Part shown: piece by piece, positions 37,081 through 45,521 of the stretch
How the letters are laid out: the number at the start of each line of letters is the position of its first letter
Numbering within the stretch: the first letter of the stretch is position 1
Assembly (NCBI GenBank): GCA_030446715.1
Contig: JAUJMU010000011.1
Span: forward strand, 154,351-218,350
Length of the DNA: 64,000 nt
From: Cytophagales bacterium
GTDB lineage: Bacteria; Bacteroidota; Bacteroidia; Cytophagales; 172606-1
Direction: 5' to 3'
Position numbers and translations under genes: made by a program
The notes under the pieces: generated by a model
Seen by the model: only the letters and a program-made list of their open reading frames with translations
Databases searched by the model: none
What the model was told of the DNA's origin: nothing

Positions 37081-38589
37081 TCAGCTTTGCAATTCCGGTG
37101 CACGGGTTTGGAAGCAGAGACTCAGAAATACATAAAGAACTGCGTGACGATTGCGGTGCCCGGTCCGGTTCATACCCCCGAGCTGATCAGTTCCCGTTGC
37201 CGCTGAGAAGATAGGCCGGGGCCGGTAGTGCAGGGTGATCTTGGCATTCTGCCCCGCCAGAATCCAGTTGATGCCGGCTTCGGGCATGGTATAGCTGTCG
37301 TTGAGCCGCCGGAAATTGGCGTACGAAACCGTCCCGTAGGGTTGCAGCCGTCCGAAACCGCGCGTCCAGCGTTTGGGAAACAGGTAGCCCGCCTGCAGAT
37401 GAAACACGTTGCCGGTTCCCCAGACCGGGTAAGCCGTACCCGGTCCGTTGAACGTGGCAGGTGAAGAATTGACCGATCCGGCCGGATTGGCCGCACCCAG
37501 GTTCATGGTACCCGCGTGGCGCACAAAGTTGGGGCCGAAATTAAACCAGTAGTACGCCGCGTAAGCCGTAATGGATGATTTGTTGTCGCCTGCTCCCATG
37601 GGCAGTTCCATAAAGCTGTCCAGGGCAAAGAGGCGCATGTCGTGGCGGGCCGTGTCTGCGGCTGAGCGCATCAGCGTAATGCGGTCGGCCTCATTGAGTG
37701 ACGAATAATAGCGGGCCGCCGTCGGGTACACGCCGTTGCTTATCACATCAAGGGCCAGCGTATCCAGTTGCCCGGGGCGCAGGCCGGCCCCGATCTCCCC
37801 GGGTAAGGCGGTCAGGCCGCGCGGCTGCCGCGACCACATGGCCTCGGGCTGGATCATAAAGCCCCCGCCGATGTTGAAAACTTTCCGGGTACCCAGGTAC
37901 GAACCCACCATGAAAGGCAGCACCGAGCTTTCCTGCTCCCAGAAGTCGTAACTGGTGTACAACTGCCACAGGGGCTGGTTGTTGATGCAGGCGTTGTAAG
38001 CCGAAATGTTATACGCGTTGGGCAGCGAAATGAGTCCCGCCGACCGCCCGGAAAGGGTGGTGCGCGGGGATACCCCTGCCTGCTGCGCCGGGGTGGCGGC
38101 CGTCCAGCCGGTAGCCGATTCGGGAATGGCAAAGGGCTTGGTGAGCACTGCCCGGTAACTCAGCTTGCCGGTCTCCCCTTTGGCGTACAGGCCGAATGTC
38201 CGCGCAAACTGGTCGTTGGCGTCGAGCAGCGCCCAGCCGTAAAGCGGCGAGTCGAGGGTGAGAAAGTTCAGCGTAGCCGCATTTGAGCCCCGCGACAAAC
38301 CCGACCAGGTCAGCAGGCCGCCGCCGCCGTTTACAAATGTCTGGTTATTGGCCCCGATGATCCAGAACACGAGCAGGCGGGGCGAAAGCTGCCCATGAAG
38401 CAGGATACGGCTCCGGCGGATGCCGATGTCCCAGGTTTCCGGCACGTTGGCATTGCCGTTGATGGAGGTATTGGGATTCTGCGCCTGCCAGCGAGTCCAG
38501 ATCTGAGACCACACCAGCAGCCGGATAAAGGAGGTGCTGTCCTTGTTGAGGTAGAGGCGCAGGCCGTTCTTGTAGTTTTCATTGCCCAC
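37081..38589 (-). CDS. Outer-membrane porin-like protein lacking a signal peptide; ends probably damaged
   Basis: 502 residues from a GTG at 38589. The content is outer-membrane barrel: GLRLYLNKDSTSFIRLLVWSQ, WDIGIRRSRILLHGQLSPR, NIGGGFMIQPEAMWS, HLQAGYLFPKRW and AGINWILAGQNAKITLHYRP. A signal sequence is missing: a stop lies four codons upstream and neither other frame offers one before the next gene. At the 3' end the annotated frame gives a Cys-containing tail, while the neighbouring frame gives TQFFMYF-stop, the Phe-ended final strand expected of a porin. Both ends therefore look damaged (or mis-sequenced). It is flanked by the MFS-side small protein and the kinase genes, so it once served, or serves, outer-membrane entry of the same substrate. 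Confidence 0.75.
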   Translation of the reverse strand: MGNENYKNGLRLYLNKDSTSFIRLLVWSQIWTRWQAQNPNTSINGNANVPETWDIGIRRSRILLHGQLSPRLLVFWIIGANNQTFVNGGGGLLTWSGLSRGSNAATLNFLTLDSPLYGWALLDANDQFARTFGLYAKGETGKLSYRAVLTKPFAIPESATGWTAATPAQQAGVSPRTTLSGRSAGLISLPNAYNISAYNACINNQPLWQLYTSYDFWEQESSVLPFMVGSYLGTRKVFNIGGGFMIQPEAMWSRQPRGLTALPGEIGAGLRPGQLDTLALDVISNGVYPTAARYYSSLNEADRITLMRSAADTARHDMRLFALDSFMELPMGAGDNKSSITAYAAYYWFNFGPNFVRHAGTMNLGAANPAGSVNSSPATFNGPGTAYPVWGTGNVFHLQAGYLFPKRWTRGFGRLQPYGTVSYANFRRLNDSYTMPEAGINWILAGQNAKITLHYRPRPIFSAATGTDQLGGMNRTGHRNRHAVLYVFLSLCFQTRAPELQS

Positions 38590-38763
38590 GATATTTATTC
38601 AATAGCATATGCGTTTCTGGATAGGTGAAAACAGTTTAGGAGTTCCGGACCATCACCGGAGACAAAAGCAGTGGCTGCACACCGGCAAAAATCCGGTGCC
38701 GGGCAGTCAGGGAGCCGCCATGTCAGGTGGGCTGCCCGGCGGTTTCATGAAGCAGAAGGGAAA
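38590..38763. other. Structured 174-bp spacer with a B12-box-like motif on the plus strand
   Basis: On the plus strand there are three stems: TCCGG/CCGGA (38644-38660), CACCGG/CCGGTG (38680-38698) and GCCGGGCAG/CTGCCCGGC (38698-38740). The last encloses AGTCAGGGAGCCGCCATG (38705-38722), close to the cobalamin-riboswitch B12 box. No plus-strand gene follows, and the flanking genes are on the minus strand, so a working riboswitch is doubtful. Confidence 0.4.
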
Positions 38764-39000
38764 TCAGGTTTTGGGCACGGCCTTGTATTCGTTGCGCACG
38801 GCATACATGCCAAACAGGGTGAGGCCGAGGGCAATGGGCATGAAAATGGTGACCACGATGATCCAGAAAATGTAGGTTTCCTGCACTTTTTCGGGTTTTA
38901 CCTGACTCAGTTCGTTGGCTGCCTGCCAGATCATGCCGATGATAATGACCGGACCAAGCAATGCCCAGACCACGCCGAGTATTCTTTTAAGCGTATCCAT
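38764..39000 (-). CDS. Small two-segment membrane protein next to the MFS permease
   Basis: 78 residues: MDTLKRILGVVWALLGPVII with the first membrane segment, a short polar loop (NELSQVKPEKVQETY) and a second segment (IFWIIVVTIFMPIALGLTLF), then a basic tail (VRNEYKAVPKT). It resembles the small membrane proteins that accompany MFS carboxylate permeases in Bacteroidota (DUF6814-like, from memory). It follows the MFS gene by 134 bp on the same strand. Confidence 0.82.
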   Translation of the reverse strand: MDTLKRILGVVWALLGPVIIIGMIWQAANELSQVKPEKVQETYIFWIIVVTIFMPIALGLTLFGMYAVRNEYKAVPKT

Positions 39001-39134
39001 AAGGTAGCGGTTAGCTGTTAGATTGAAAATTAGTATCGTTGGTAGGGCAACATAATGTATAGTGAATCAGCGGGTAGTATTCTGATGAGCAGGCTAATAG
39101 CTAAATGCTGATAGCTAATCGCTGATGTCTGTTC

Positions 39135-40694
39135 TCAGTCGTCGCTGATGTCGTATTCCACTTTATTGGACAGATACACCAGGCCGATCAGAAACGAAAC
39201 CGAGGCAATGGCAATCGGGTACCAGAGGCCGTCCATGTAGTAGGTTTCCGAAACGCCCTTGTTGGCTTCCACAATGCGCGAGGCAATGTAAGGGGTGAGG
39301 CCACCGAAAATACCGTTGCCCACGTGGTAAGGCAGCGACATGGACGTGTAGCGGATGCGCGTCGGGAATACCTCTACCAGGAAGGCAGCAATCGGGCCGT
39401 ACACCATCGTGACAAAGAATATCTGGATAAAGACCAGAAACATCATCTGCCAGAATCCGCTCCTGCTCAGGGTGACGTACCGGGAGGTTTCTTCCCGGGG
39501 CGTCAGCGAAGAGTCGGCAAAAGCGGTGGTGATCTTGCTCTCCACCACGCTGGTGCCGTCGGTATACGCTCTGGCGACGCGGACGGTGGTCACCTGATCC
39601 GCGCCATTCATCTCAGTCTGCTCACTGGTGGTGGTCCGGGCGGTGATTTCCTGTTTCTGTCTGGTGTCGGCCAGGTAAAACATCTGCCGGTAGATGGGCC
39701 GGTAGGCAAGTACGGCAATCAGCATCCCGGCCAGCATGATGCCCTTGCGGCCGGTGCGGTCGGAGAGCCAGCCGAAGAGTACAAAAAACGGGGTTACCAG
39801 CACAATGGCCACCATGAGCATCTGGTTTACCTGGGTGCCGTCAATGGCGCAGGTTTTGCTCAGGAAGGTGAGGGCGTAATACTGTCCCGTGTACCAGATC
39901 ACGCCCTGCCCGGCGGTGGCCCCAAACAGCGTCAGCAGCACCATTTTCAGGTTCCGCTTTTTGGCAAAGCTTTCTTTCAGCGGATTTTTAGACACCTTGC
40001 CCGACGATTTGAGTTTGGTAAACAGCGGCGACTCGTGCATTTTCATCCGGATAAACACCGAAACCACGATCAGAAAAATAGAGACCAGGAAAGGAATGCG
40101 CCACCCCCAGTCGGCAAAGGCTTCCCGGCTCATGCTCAGCTGTACCAGCAGAATCACACTGATGGACAGAAACAGGCCCAGCGTGGCCGTAGTCTGGATA
40201 AAACTGGTGAAAAAACCGCGCCGCTCAGGGGGCGAATATTCGGCTACGTACGTAGCTGCGCCGCCGTATTCACCGCCCAGCGCCAGCCCCTGCAACAGCC
40301 GCAGCACCAGTACCAGCAGTGGCGCGGCCGCTCCGATGGTAGCGTAGCCCGGTATACACCCGATCAGGAACGTAGCGCCGCCCATGAGCAGCAGCGTGAT
40401 CAGAAACGTGTATTTGCGGCCGATCAGGTCGCCCAGCCGGCCAAAGACCAGTGCCCCGAAAGGCCGTACCACAAAACCGGCGGCGAAGGTAGCCAGCGAA
40501 TTGAGGAAGGCCGCCGTAGGATTATCGGAAGGGAAAAACTGCTTGCCGATGATGCCGGCCGCCGCCAGGCTACCGAAAATGTAGAAGTCGTACCACTCGA
40601 TAAGCGTACCTACCGACGAGGCGGTAATGACCCCCCAGATGGTTTTCTTATCTGCGACTTCGGTTGTATCCTGTACGGTGCTCACTTGTTCCAT
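39135..40694 (-). CDS. MFS permease of the metabolite:H+ symporter type, with a long inserted loop
   Basis: 519 residues, 12 membrane segments. Family signatures are GTLIEWYDFYIFGSLAA (about 30-46), FGRLGDLIGRKYTFL (about 84-98), GLALGGEYGGAATYVAEYSP and GWLSDRTGRKGIMLAG. These mark the MHS family (acetate, propionate, shikimate or citrate-type symporters). Unusual is a hydrophilic stretch of ~75 residues (about 345-420, including SEQTEMNGADQVTTVRVAR) between two C-terminal segments. Located upstream of porin, kinase and acs, so a short-chain carboxylate substrate is the best guess. Confidence 0.92.
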   Translation of the reverse strand: MEQVSTVQDTTEVADKKTIWGVITASSVGTLIEWYDFYIFGSLAAAGIIGKQFFPSDNPTAAFLNSLATFAAGFVVRPFGALVFGRLGDLIGRKYTFLITLLLMGGATFLIGCIPGYATIGAAAPLLVLVLRLLQGLALGGEYGGAATYVAEYSPPERRGFFTSFIQTTATLGLFLSISVILLVQLSMSREAFADWGWRIPFLVSIFLIVVSVFIRMKMHESPLFTKLKSSGKVSKNPLKESFAKKRNLKMVLLTLFGATAGQGVIWYTGQYYALTFLSKTCAIDGTQVNQMLMVAIVLVTPFFVLFGWLSDRTGRKGIMLAGMLIAVLAYRPIYRQMFYLADTRQKQEITARTTTSEQTEMNGADQVTTVRVARAYTDGTSVVESKITTAFADSSLTPREETSRYVTLSRSGFWQMMFLVFIQIFFVTMVYGPIAAFLVEVFPTRIRYTSMSLPYHVGNGIFGGLTPYIASRIVEANKGVSETYYMDGLWYPIAIASVSFLIGLVYLSNKVEYDISDD

Positions 40695-40930
40695 AAGTAA
40701 TCAGGTAAAAATGGTTGATGATGCGTTGTGGGGGATTCAGATGCCGGTTATCAGGACTTTAAAAAGAAATAAATGAACATTTCCCAATTGTCCGAAATGT
40801 ACGTCCGGCAGCTGCAGATGCAGTAATCAGTGATATAGTTTTGGTAAGTGTATACATCCGGAAGGCAAAAAGCCAGTTACCAGCCGGGCATTGCCGGGTG
40901 GAGACTGGTTCATGTACAGGAATTGTTCAA

Positions 40931-41350
40931 TTACTTTTTAAACCTTTCCCAGTTGATCAGCATGTATTTGTCACCCAGTTCAGTGATGATCATGCCCGAC
41001 CCCTTCAGGTTGTCGGGTTTGGCCATAATCTCCAGCAATTCCCTGTGGTTCACAATTTTGTAGGTGGGGTGGTAGCCGTAATGCTCGGGCGGCTTCACTT
41101 TGTGCTGCTTTACCCAGTTCATCACCGATACGTGGCTTACGCCCGGCAGCCGTTCAATTTCCCGGTAGCTGACCCCTTCAATGTACAATTGCAGGGCTTT
41201 GGTGACGTAATAACTGTCGATCCGTTTGCCGGCTTTGCTGACGGTAAAATAGTAGCTGCAATCCTTACAGTGAAACCGCTGCCGGTCTTTGACTACGCCG
41301 CTTTTCACCACGGCGCGCGACTGGCATTTGGGGCAGGAGGGGTTTTGCAT
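40931..41350 (-). CDS. IS1-type zinc-finger/HTH protein, probable domesticated regulator
   Basis: 139 residues. The first ~95 match the InsA part of IS1-family transposases: a zinc ribbon (CPKCQSRAVVKSG and FHCKDCSYYF) and a helix-turn-helix (YIEGVSYREIERLPGVSHVSVMNWV). The rest (HRELLEIMAKPDNLKGSGMI, LGDKYMLINWERFKK) is not transposase: no DDE domain, no frameshift run and no terminal inverted repeats. It is therefore likely a transcription factor built from a transposase DNA-binding domain. It lies upstream of the MFS gene on the same strand and has a paired direct repeat directly before its start, so autoregulation and control of the uptake module are reasonable inferences. Confidence 0.75.
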   Translation of the reverse strand: MQNPSCPKCQSRAVVKSGVVKDRQRFHCKDCSYYFTVSKAGKRIDSYYVTKALQLYIEGVSYREIERLPGVSHVSVMNWVKQHKVKPPEHYGYHPTYKIVNHRELLEIMAKPDNLKGSGMIITELGDKYMLINWERFKK

Positions 41351-41365
41351 ACAAATGGCTGGATA

Positions 41366-41401
41366 TATACCATTTTAGCAAATCTATATTATTTTAGCAA
41401 A
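41366..41401 (-). promoter_or_regulatory. Two 17-bp direct repeats upstream of the IS1-type regulator
   Basis: TATACCATTTTAGCAAA (41366-41382) and TATATTATTTTAGCAAA (41385-41401) match at 15 of 17 positions with a 19-bp period, close to two helical turns. They start 16 bp upstream of the regulator start. On the minus strand one contains TAGATTTG, a possible -7 box. Confidence 0.6.
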
Positions 41402-41482
41402 AAATTGTAAAGTAAAAAGTAGTGATTGTATTTTTCAAAGCACTTCTGCCGTTCCAAAACCATAAGTGTATTCCTGTTCAGG

Positions 41483-41524
41483 AGAAAAAGAGAAAGGGAG
41501 CCAACACTCCCTTTTTCTTTTTTA
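41483..41524 (-). terminator. Terminator-like hairpin
   Basis: AAAGGGAG (41493-41500) pairs with CTCCCTTT (41507-41514), flanked by an A-rich left arm and CTTTTTCTTTTTTATTT on the right. It lies after the degraded T9SS gene on the minus strand, followed by AACAACGAATAACC words to 41640. Confidence 0.6.
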
Positions 41525-41641
41525 TTTATCCGTGCAAAAGTGGTGGGTATTCAGCTTTTGTGAATGGTTGACCGTAAGTCGCTTCCTGAGCGGGAAACAA
41601 CCAGCCAACAACGAATAACCAACAACTACTTATTCTCCTCT

Positions 41642-42132
41642 TCAGTTCTTGATCAGCTTCTTCGTCAGTACCTCGTGGCTGGCCGACAGCCGGTACAGGT
41701 ACAGGCCGGAGCCGAGGCCGTTTGCACGGAAGGTGACCTGGTGCGTACCCTTCTCCCGTACGCCTTCGGCTAGTTCTGCCACTTCCTTGCCGTACCCGTC
41801 GTACACCTTCAGCACCACGTGCCGCTTTTCCGGCAGGGTGAAGGTAATCGTGGTGGTCTCCTCAAACGGATTGGGCCGGTTCTGTTCCAGCGTTACCTTC
41901 TCCGGAAATTCATTTTTCCGGGCATCGGCAGCATTGGCGACTCTGGCCGCTGAAGGTTTCTGGTCGGTTCAGGTTTTGGTGTTGTCATCGTACCAGCCGT
42001 CGCCGCACCGGTACAAGTCGGTTGTCTGCGGAGAGGCGTTGTTGTTGAACACCATATTCACGCAGGAGGCTCCGGTAATGGTATAGCTGTACCAGCCGTC
42101 CCGTCATCCTTCATTGGTACACCCGGCCACTG
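41642..42132 (-). pseudogene. 3' remnant of a T9SS-secreted gene: CBM26-like module plus sorting domain
   Basis: Read on the minus strand: a carbohydrate-binding-module-26-like piece (WPGVPMKDDG, frameshift, GWYSYTITGASCVNMVFNNN, DLYRCGDGWYDD), then an in-frame TGA at 41969-41971. A type A sorting domain of the type IX secretion system follows (NRPNPFEETTTITFTLPEKR, VYDGYGKEVAEL, GLGSGLYLYRLSASHEVLTK, KLIKN-stop). The sorting domain directs proteins to the cell surface in Bacteroidota; CBM26 binds starch. The gene is broken by the stop, the frameshift near 42105 and the IS1 remnant that replaces its 5' side. Confidence 0.8.
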
Positions 42133-42722
42133 GGTATCAGGTACCGTTCCGGCGGGAGGAAGTCAGAAAAGCGGCTCTGGTAGCGGAATCGCTCCAGGAT
42201 GCGTGCCCAAAGCATCCTGCAACTTTCTATACTGTGGTCACCTATATAGAAGGCAATGATCTTACGGGTCTTTCTGCTGATCACTGTCCAGAGCCACCTT
42301 TTCTCGCTTTTTTTTGACAAAGTGCTGCAATTCGTCATATTCCAGCACATCCTGCCCGGTGGGCACATCAGACAGAGTGGCCTCCAGGCCGGGATGCTTG
42401 TCGCCTTCTTCCCTGAGCCAGCCGGCAAGGGTTTGGCGGGCTACGCCAAATGTCGGGGCAATGCCTCGCATGGAGGGCCGCTCAAAGTAGACTTTCAGGA
42501 TCTCTGCTTTGCGCTCCTCACTGTAGCGGGGAGCCGCATCCAGAGTACCGTACTTACTACAGCTTTTACAGTGATACTTTTGTTTTCCGTTCTTTACATC
42601 GTGGCCGTTACTGATCAGCTCTTCGCTTCCACATCCAGGACAGGTTTTAATAATGGCAATCATAGCTTCTTTACTGATTTTACCCTAAGTTAAAACCCCA
42701 GGCGTTCAGTCGCAACTTTACC
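42133..42722 (-). mobile_element. Truncated IS1-family element
   Basis: The insA frame starts at 42663 (MIAIIKTCPGCGSEELISNG), with zinc ribbon and HTH (APTFGVARQTLAGWLREEGD). At an A8 run on the minus strand (42308-42315) a -1 shift joins it to the insB' frame (EKRWLWTVISRKTRKIIAFY, IGDHSIESCRMLWARI), as in IS1 programmed frameshifting. The left terminal repeat GGTAAAGTTGCGACTGAACG ends at 42722. The catalytic C-terminal half and the right repeat are missing; the frame runs into CBM26 sequence at about 42132. It is inactive. Confidence 0.85.
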
Positions 42723-43341
42723 ATTACCCGATAAACTTGTCCTGCACCCTTTGCGGTGTCTTCGGGGTCAATGGAGGTGGGCACGACCACCGGCACCTGC
42801 CGGAGCTTGCGCAGGCCGGTACAATTTTCCGGAAACTGGCAGCCATTCATCATAATAATACACCGGGGTTGCGCTTCCTCCGGAGGGGGAGGGGAGGAAC
42901 CCGGAACCCGGTTCGTTACTTCAGAAACTCAGTCAGAGAGGCAATATTTTTATTGCTGCCGGTGCTTTCAATCACAGATGATCCTTCCGTGATCAGCCTG
43001 CGGTTCCCCACCAGAACAAGCCGGTCAGTTTCTGCTCCTTATTGCTATGGTTTTCTCCCCTTCAGTGCTGCTTTTTATTCTCCTGTCAGCGTTGGTTCGG
43101 CAGCTTTTTTGCGCAAAAGGAGCGGTTACCGCACCGGCGGGGGATTTTATTGTTTCCTCGGAACAATTGAAAATGGCTCCTGATGCCCGGAATCCGATTT
43201 TTTGCCCTTTGGCGGCTGGCAAACCGGGGCACGTAAGGTTTTTCTGCCGGGTGCAGTGTTTACCTCCGTCGGGAGGCAGGTATATAGGATTGTAACGGGT
43301 GTAAGATTGACCCCGGAAAACGAAAAAAAAGAGCAACTAAC
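42723..43341. other. Degraded sequence between IS1 and the next T9SS-type gene
   Basis: On the minus strand at 42843-42873 there is TPVYYYDEWLPVSGKLYRP after a Pro/Ser/Gly-rich stretch, which fits the first half of the CBM26 module whose second half lies beyond the IS1. At 42916-43040 a short frame reads RLVLVGNRRLITEGSSVIES and ends in a stop; it is coding-like but unidentified. A copy of the AAACTTGTCCTGCACCC end sequence (42733-42750) adjoins the IS1. No intact gene is seen. Confidence 0.4.
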
Positions 43342-45082
43342 ATGAAAAAGTCTTTACAAATCTTCGCAGCAGCCCTTCTTCTGGCTGGAATAAATTCTGC
43401 CGCATGGGCGCAGAACCGCTACTACTGGAGAGGACAGACAGGAGGCAGCTGGAGCACGCTCTCCAACTGGACGATGGTTACGCCCGGAAACGCTCCGCTG
43501 GCTGCTGTTCCTGTTTCCCTGCCCACGGCCAATGATGATGTTATCTTCGACGAATTATCCTTTAGTTCAAATGGCAGGACGGTGACAGTTGACGTTCCGG
43601 CATCGGCCGGAAACCTGAACTTTTCAGCCATCACCAGAACGGTAACCTTCACGGTCAACCCTCCTCGATTGCCGGTTCGCTGACGCTGAACACAAATATT
43701 ACTGCAGTTGGACGGGCTGCCGGCAACACCACCGGCGCAATCCGGTTCACTTCAGCCGCACCAGCCACCATCTTCTCGGCCGGCAGGGAATACGATGTGC
43801 CAGTCATCTTTGACGGCCCGGGCGGCTGCTGGACGCTTCAGGATAACATGACTGCAGGAATGAATGTTCAGTTTGTGAGCGGCCACGTGGTGGCACTGCC
43901 GCTGGCACCTGTCGCTGATACCCGGCCTTCTATTGATCCGATCCTGAAAGACGCTAATGTTCTGCCTTTCACCCCCGGTTCGGCTTTACCACTCCGGTAA
44001 CTTCAGTTACTGCCAGCAGTGCCAGCCACGTGATCGGATACGTGCAGATTGTAAACGCCAACAATACGGTTGTCAATCTGACCCTCCCAACCGGTGACGG
44101 ACAGTTTTACCGTCCGATAATTGTCAACTCGGTTTCCAACGGCGGAGGTAACACGCCAACCAACATTGTGGCGCGCTACTACAACAATGTGCCTGCTTCG
44201 ATCACTCCGGCTCTTTCCACCACCATTGATCCCGTCCTTGGCAGCAATCTTCAACAGCGTAAGTGACAAGGAATACTGGTACGTAGGCAGGGAAGGCGGC
44301 GCTGCCAGCCCGGTTTACGCTTGACTACAACAATACCAATCCGGCACTGCCTCCTAATTACTACAGAATTGACAAATACGAAGGCATAACCATTGCTGGT
44401 CTGCACAGCAATAAAAACGCCTGGGCTGGATATGGGTGCCTCTCCTTCTATGCCTCCCAATACGCTGGTGTCGATGAATGGCGCAGCTGGCTCCAACTAC
44501 GGATGGTTCACCATCGGCAGAGGCCCTCTCCCCTGCCCGTGCACCTGATCTCCTTCACGGCCCGCCTCCAGCAGCAAAACGTGCAGCTGGGCTGGCAGAG
44601 CTCAGCCGAGGAAAACACCTCCCATTTTGAAGTGGAAAGAAGCGCTGACGGCAAAGACTTCACGGTTCTTGCCACGGTAAATGCGCAGGGCAACTCCTCT
44701 TCGGTGATCTCCTACTCAGCTTCTGATATGAGCCCCCTTCCAGGAACTTCCTACTACCGGCTGAAAATGGTGGATCTGGACCAGACCTTCTCTTTCTCCA
44801 AGACCGTAGCCGTCAGTGCCGCCTCGGCCGGCCTGCAGGTAAGCTTACCCCAATCCCTCCAAAGGCAGCTCGGTGCACCTCTCGGAGAGCACCGGAGCGA
44901 AGCTCAGGCTGATGGGAATAACCGATATGTCAGGCAGAACAATCCCCTGCCAGACCAATAATGCCGGTGCCGGCGGACTCTGCCTCTCCTTTACCTCCGG
45001 CCTTGCTCCCGGCTTCTACCTTGCCACCCTCGCTTCGGCTGATAACGGCCAGCCGGTCAGAGTCAAATTCACCGTCCAGTAG
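43342..45082 (+). pseudogene. Multiply frameshifted T9SS-sorted surface protein gene
   Basis: The start is good: MKKSLQIFAAALLLAGINSA, a signal peptide, then YYWRGQTGGSWSTLSNWTMV and NDDVIFDELSFSSNGRTVTV in frame 1 to the stop at 43683. Homologous-looking sequence continues in other frames: SIAGSLTLNTNITAVGRAAG and VPVIFDGPGGCWTLQD (frame 3), VIGYVQIVNANNTVVNLTLP (frame 2), KEYWYVGREGG (frame 3), PLPVHLISFTARLQQQNVQL and SYYRLKMVDLDQTFSFSKTV (frame 1), SGLAPGFYLATLASADNGQP (frame 2). At least five shifts are needed. The C-terminus is a T9SS sorting domain. The gene is decayed, or this stretch is poorly sequenced. Confidence 0.82.
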
Positions 45083-45102
45083 TCATACCGTCCAGTAGTC
45101 AT
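45071..45102. repeat. 16-bp exact tandem duplication at a stop codon
   Basis: ACCGTCCAGTAGTCAT occurs at 45071-45086 and again at 45087-45102. The unit carries the last codons T-V-Q and the TAG stop of the T9SS pseudogene. Confidence 0.85.
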
Positions 45103-45229
45103 ACAGTTACAAAACATTCAGCACTAAAAATCTCCCAGAGTCCTTCTCCACCAGATACAGGAAAAGGATACTTTTAACGGACGCCCTTATCTGCTTCAAA
45201 AAAATTTTATATTGTTATGTTGCTCAGTA

Positions 45230-45262
45230 AAGACCCGCTGGTTTCCGGCGGGTCTTTCTTTC
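45230..45262 (+). terminator. Terminator after the T9SS pseudogene
   Basis: AGACCCGC (45231-45238) pairs with GCGGGTCT (45248-45255), followed by TTCTTTC. Between 45263 and 45420 there is a diverged half copy of the 25851 inverted repeat but no gene. Confidence 0.7.
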
Positions 45263-45420
45263 GGTTCTCTCTTCTCAAATAGAGTTATAATACTGATAAT
45301 GATGGCTATACAGGTGGCCAGGGCGTGGACGCGTGGACAAGGACAACAATACCCACTTTCTGAGAAAGTCCTGTTAGCTTCGAAAGATTCCCTCCGCGAA
45401 TGACAGCATTGTATCAAGGC

Positions 45421-45480
45421 ATCATTTAAAATCCACCATCCACAATTTAAAATTGTGCAGCTACTTTGCGCCGCTACTTA
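45421..45480 (-). repeat. Gene-end dispersed repeat, copy c (upstream of proB)
   Basis: ATCATTTAAAATCC, then CAATTTAAAATTGTGCAGCT plus ACTT, and a second partial unit GCGCCGCTACTTA. In the minus orientation it reads AAGTAGCTGCACAATTTTAA. The AAGTAG end faces proB, 40 bp away. Confidence 0.65.
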
Positions 45481-45521
45481 TTGTTATATTTTCGCCTCAT
45501 TCTTTTGCGGAAGTATAACCT

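Noticed and set aside
38590..38763. A cobalamin riboswitch call
   Set aside because: Only the B12-box-like part fits; the conserved GCnnCCCGCAACTG core is not found and no gene lies downstream on that strand. Kept as a finding, not as a riboswitch.
39324..40700. A 458-codon open frame antisense to the MFS permease
   Set aside because: Low-complexity Gly/His/Arg product with no family; the MFS reading is certain.
42737..43183. A 148-codon plus-strand frame in the degraded region
   Set aside because: Cys/Arg-rich shadow of coding-like remnants on the minus strand.
45459..45521. A possible proB promoter (TTTG ... TATATTTTCG)
   Set aside because: The -7 box is only a partial match and the spacing is short; not strong enough to list.
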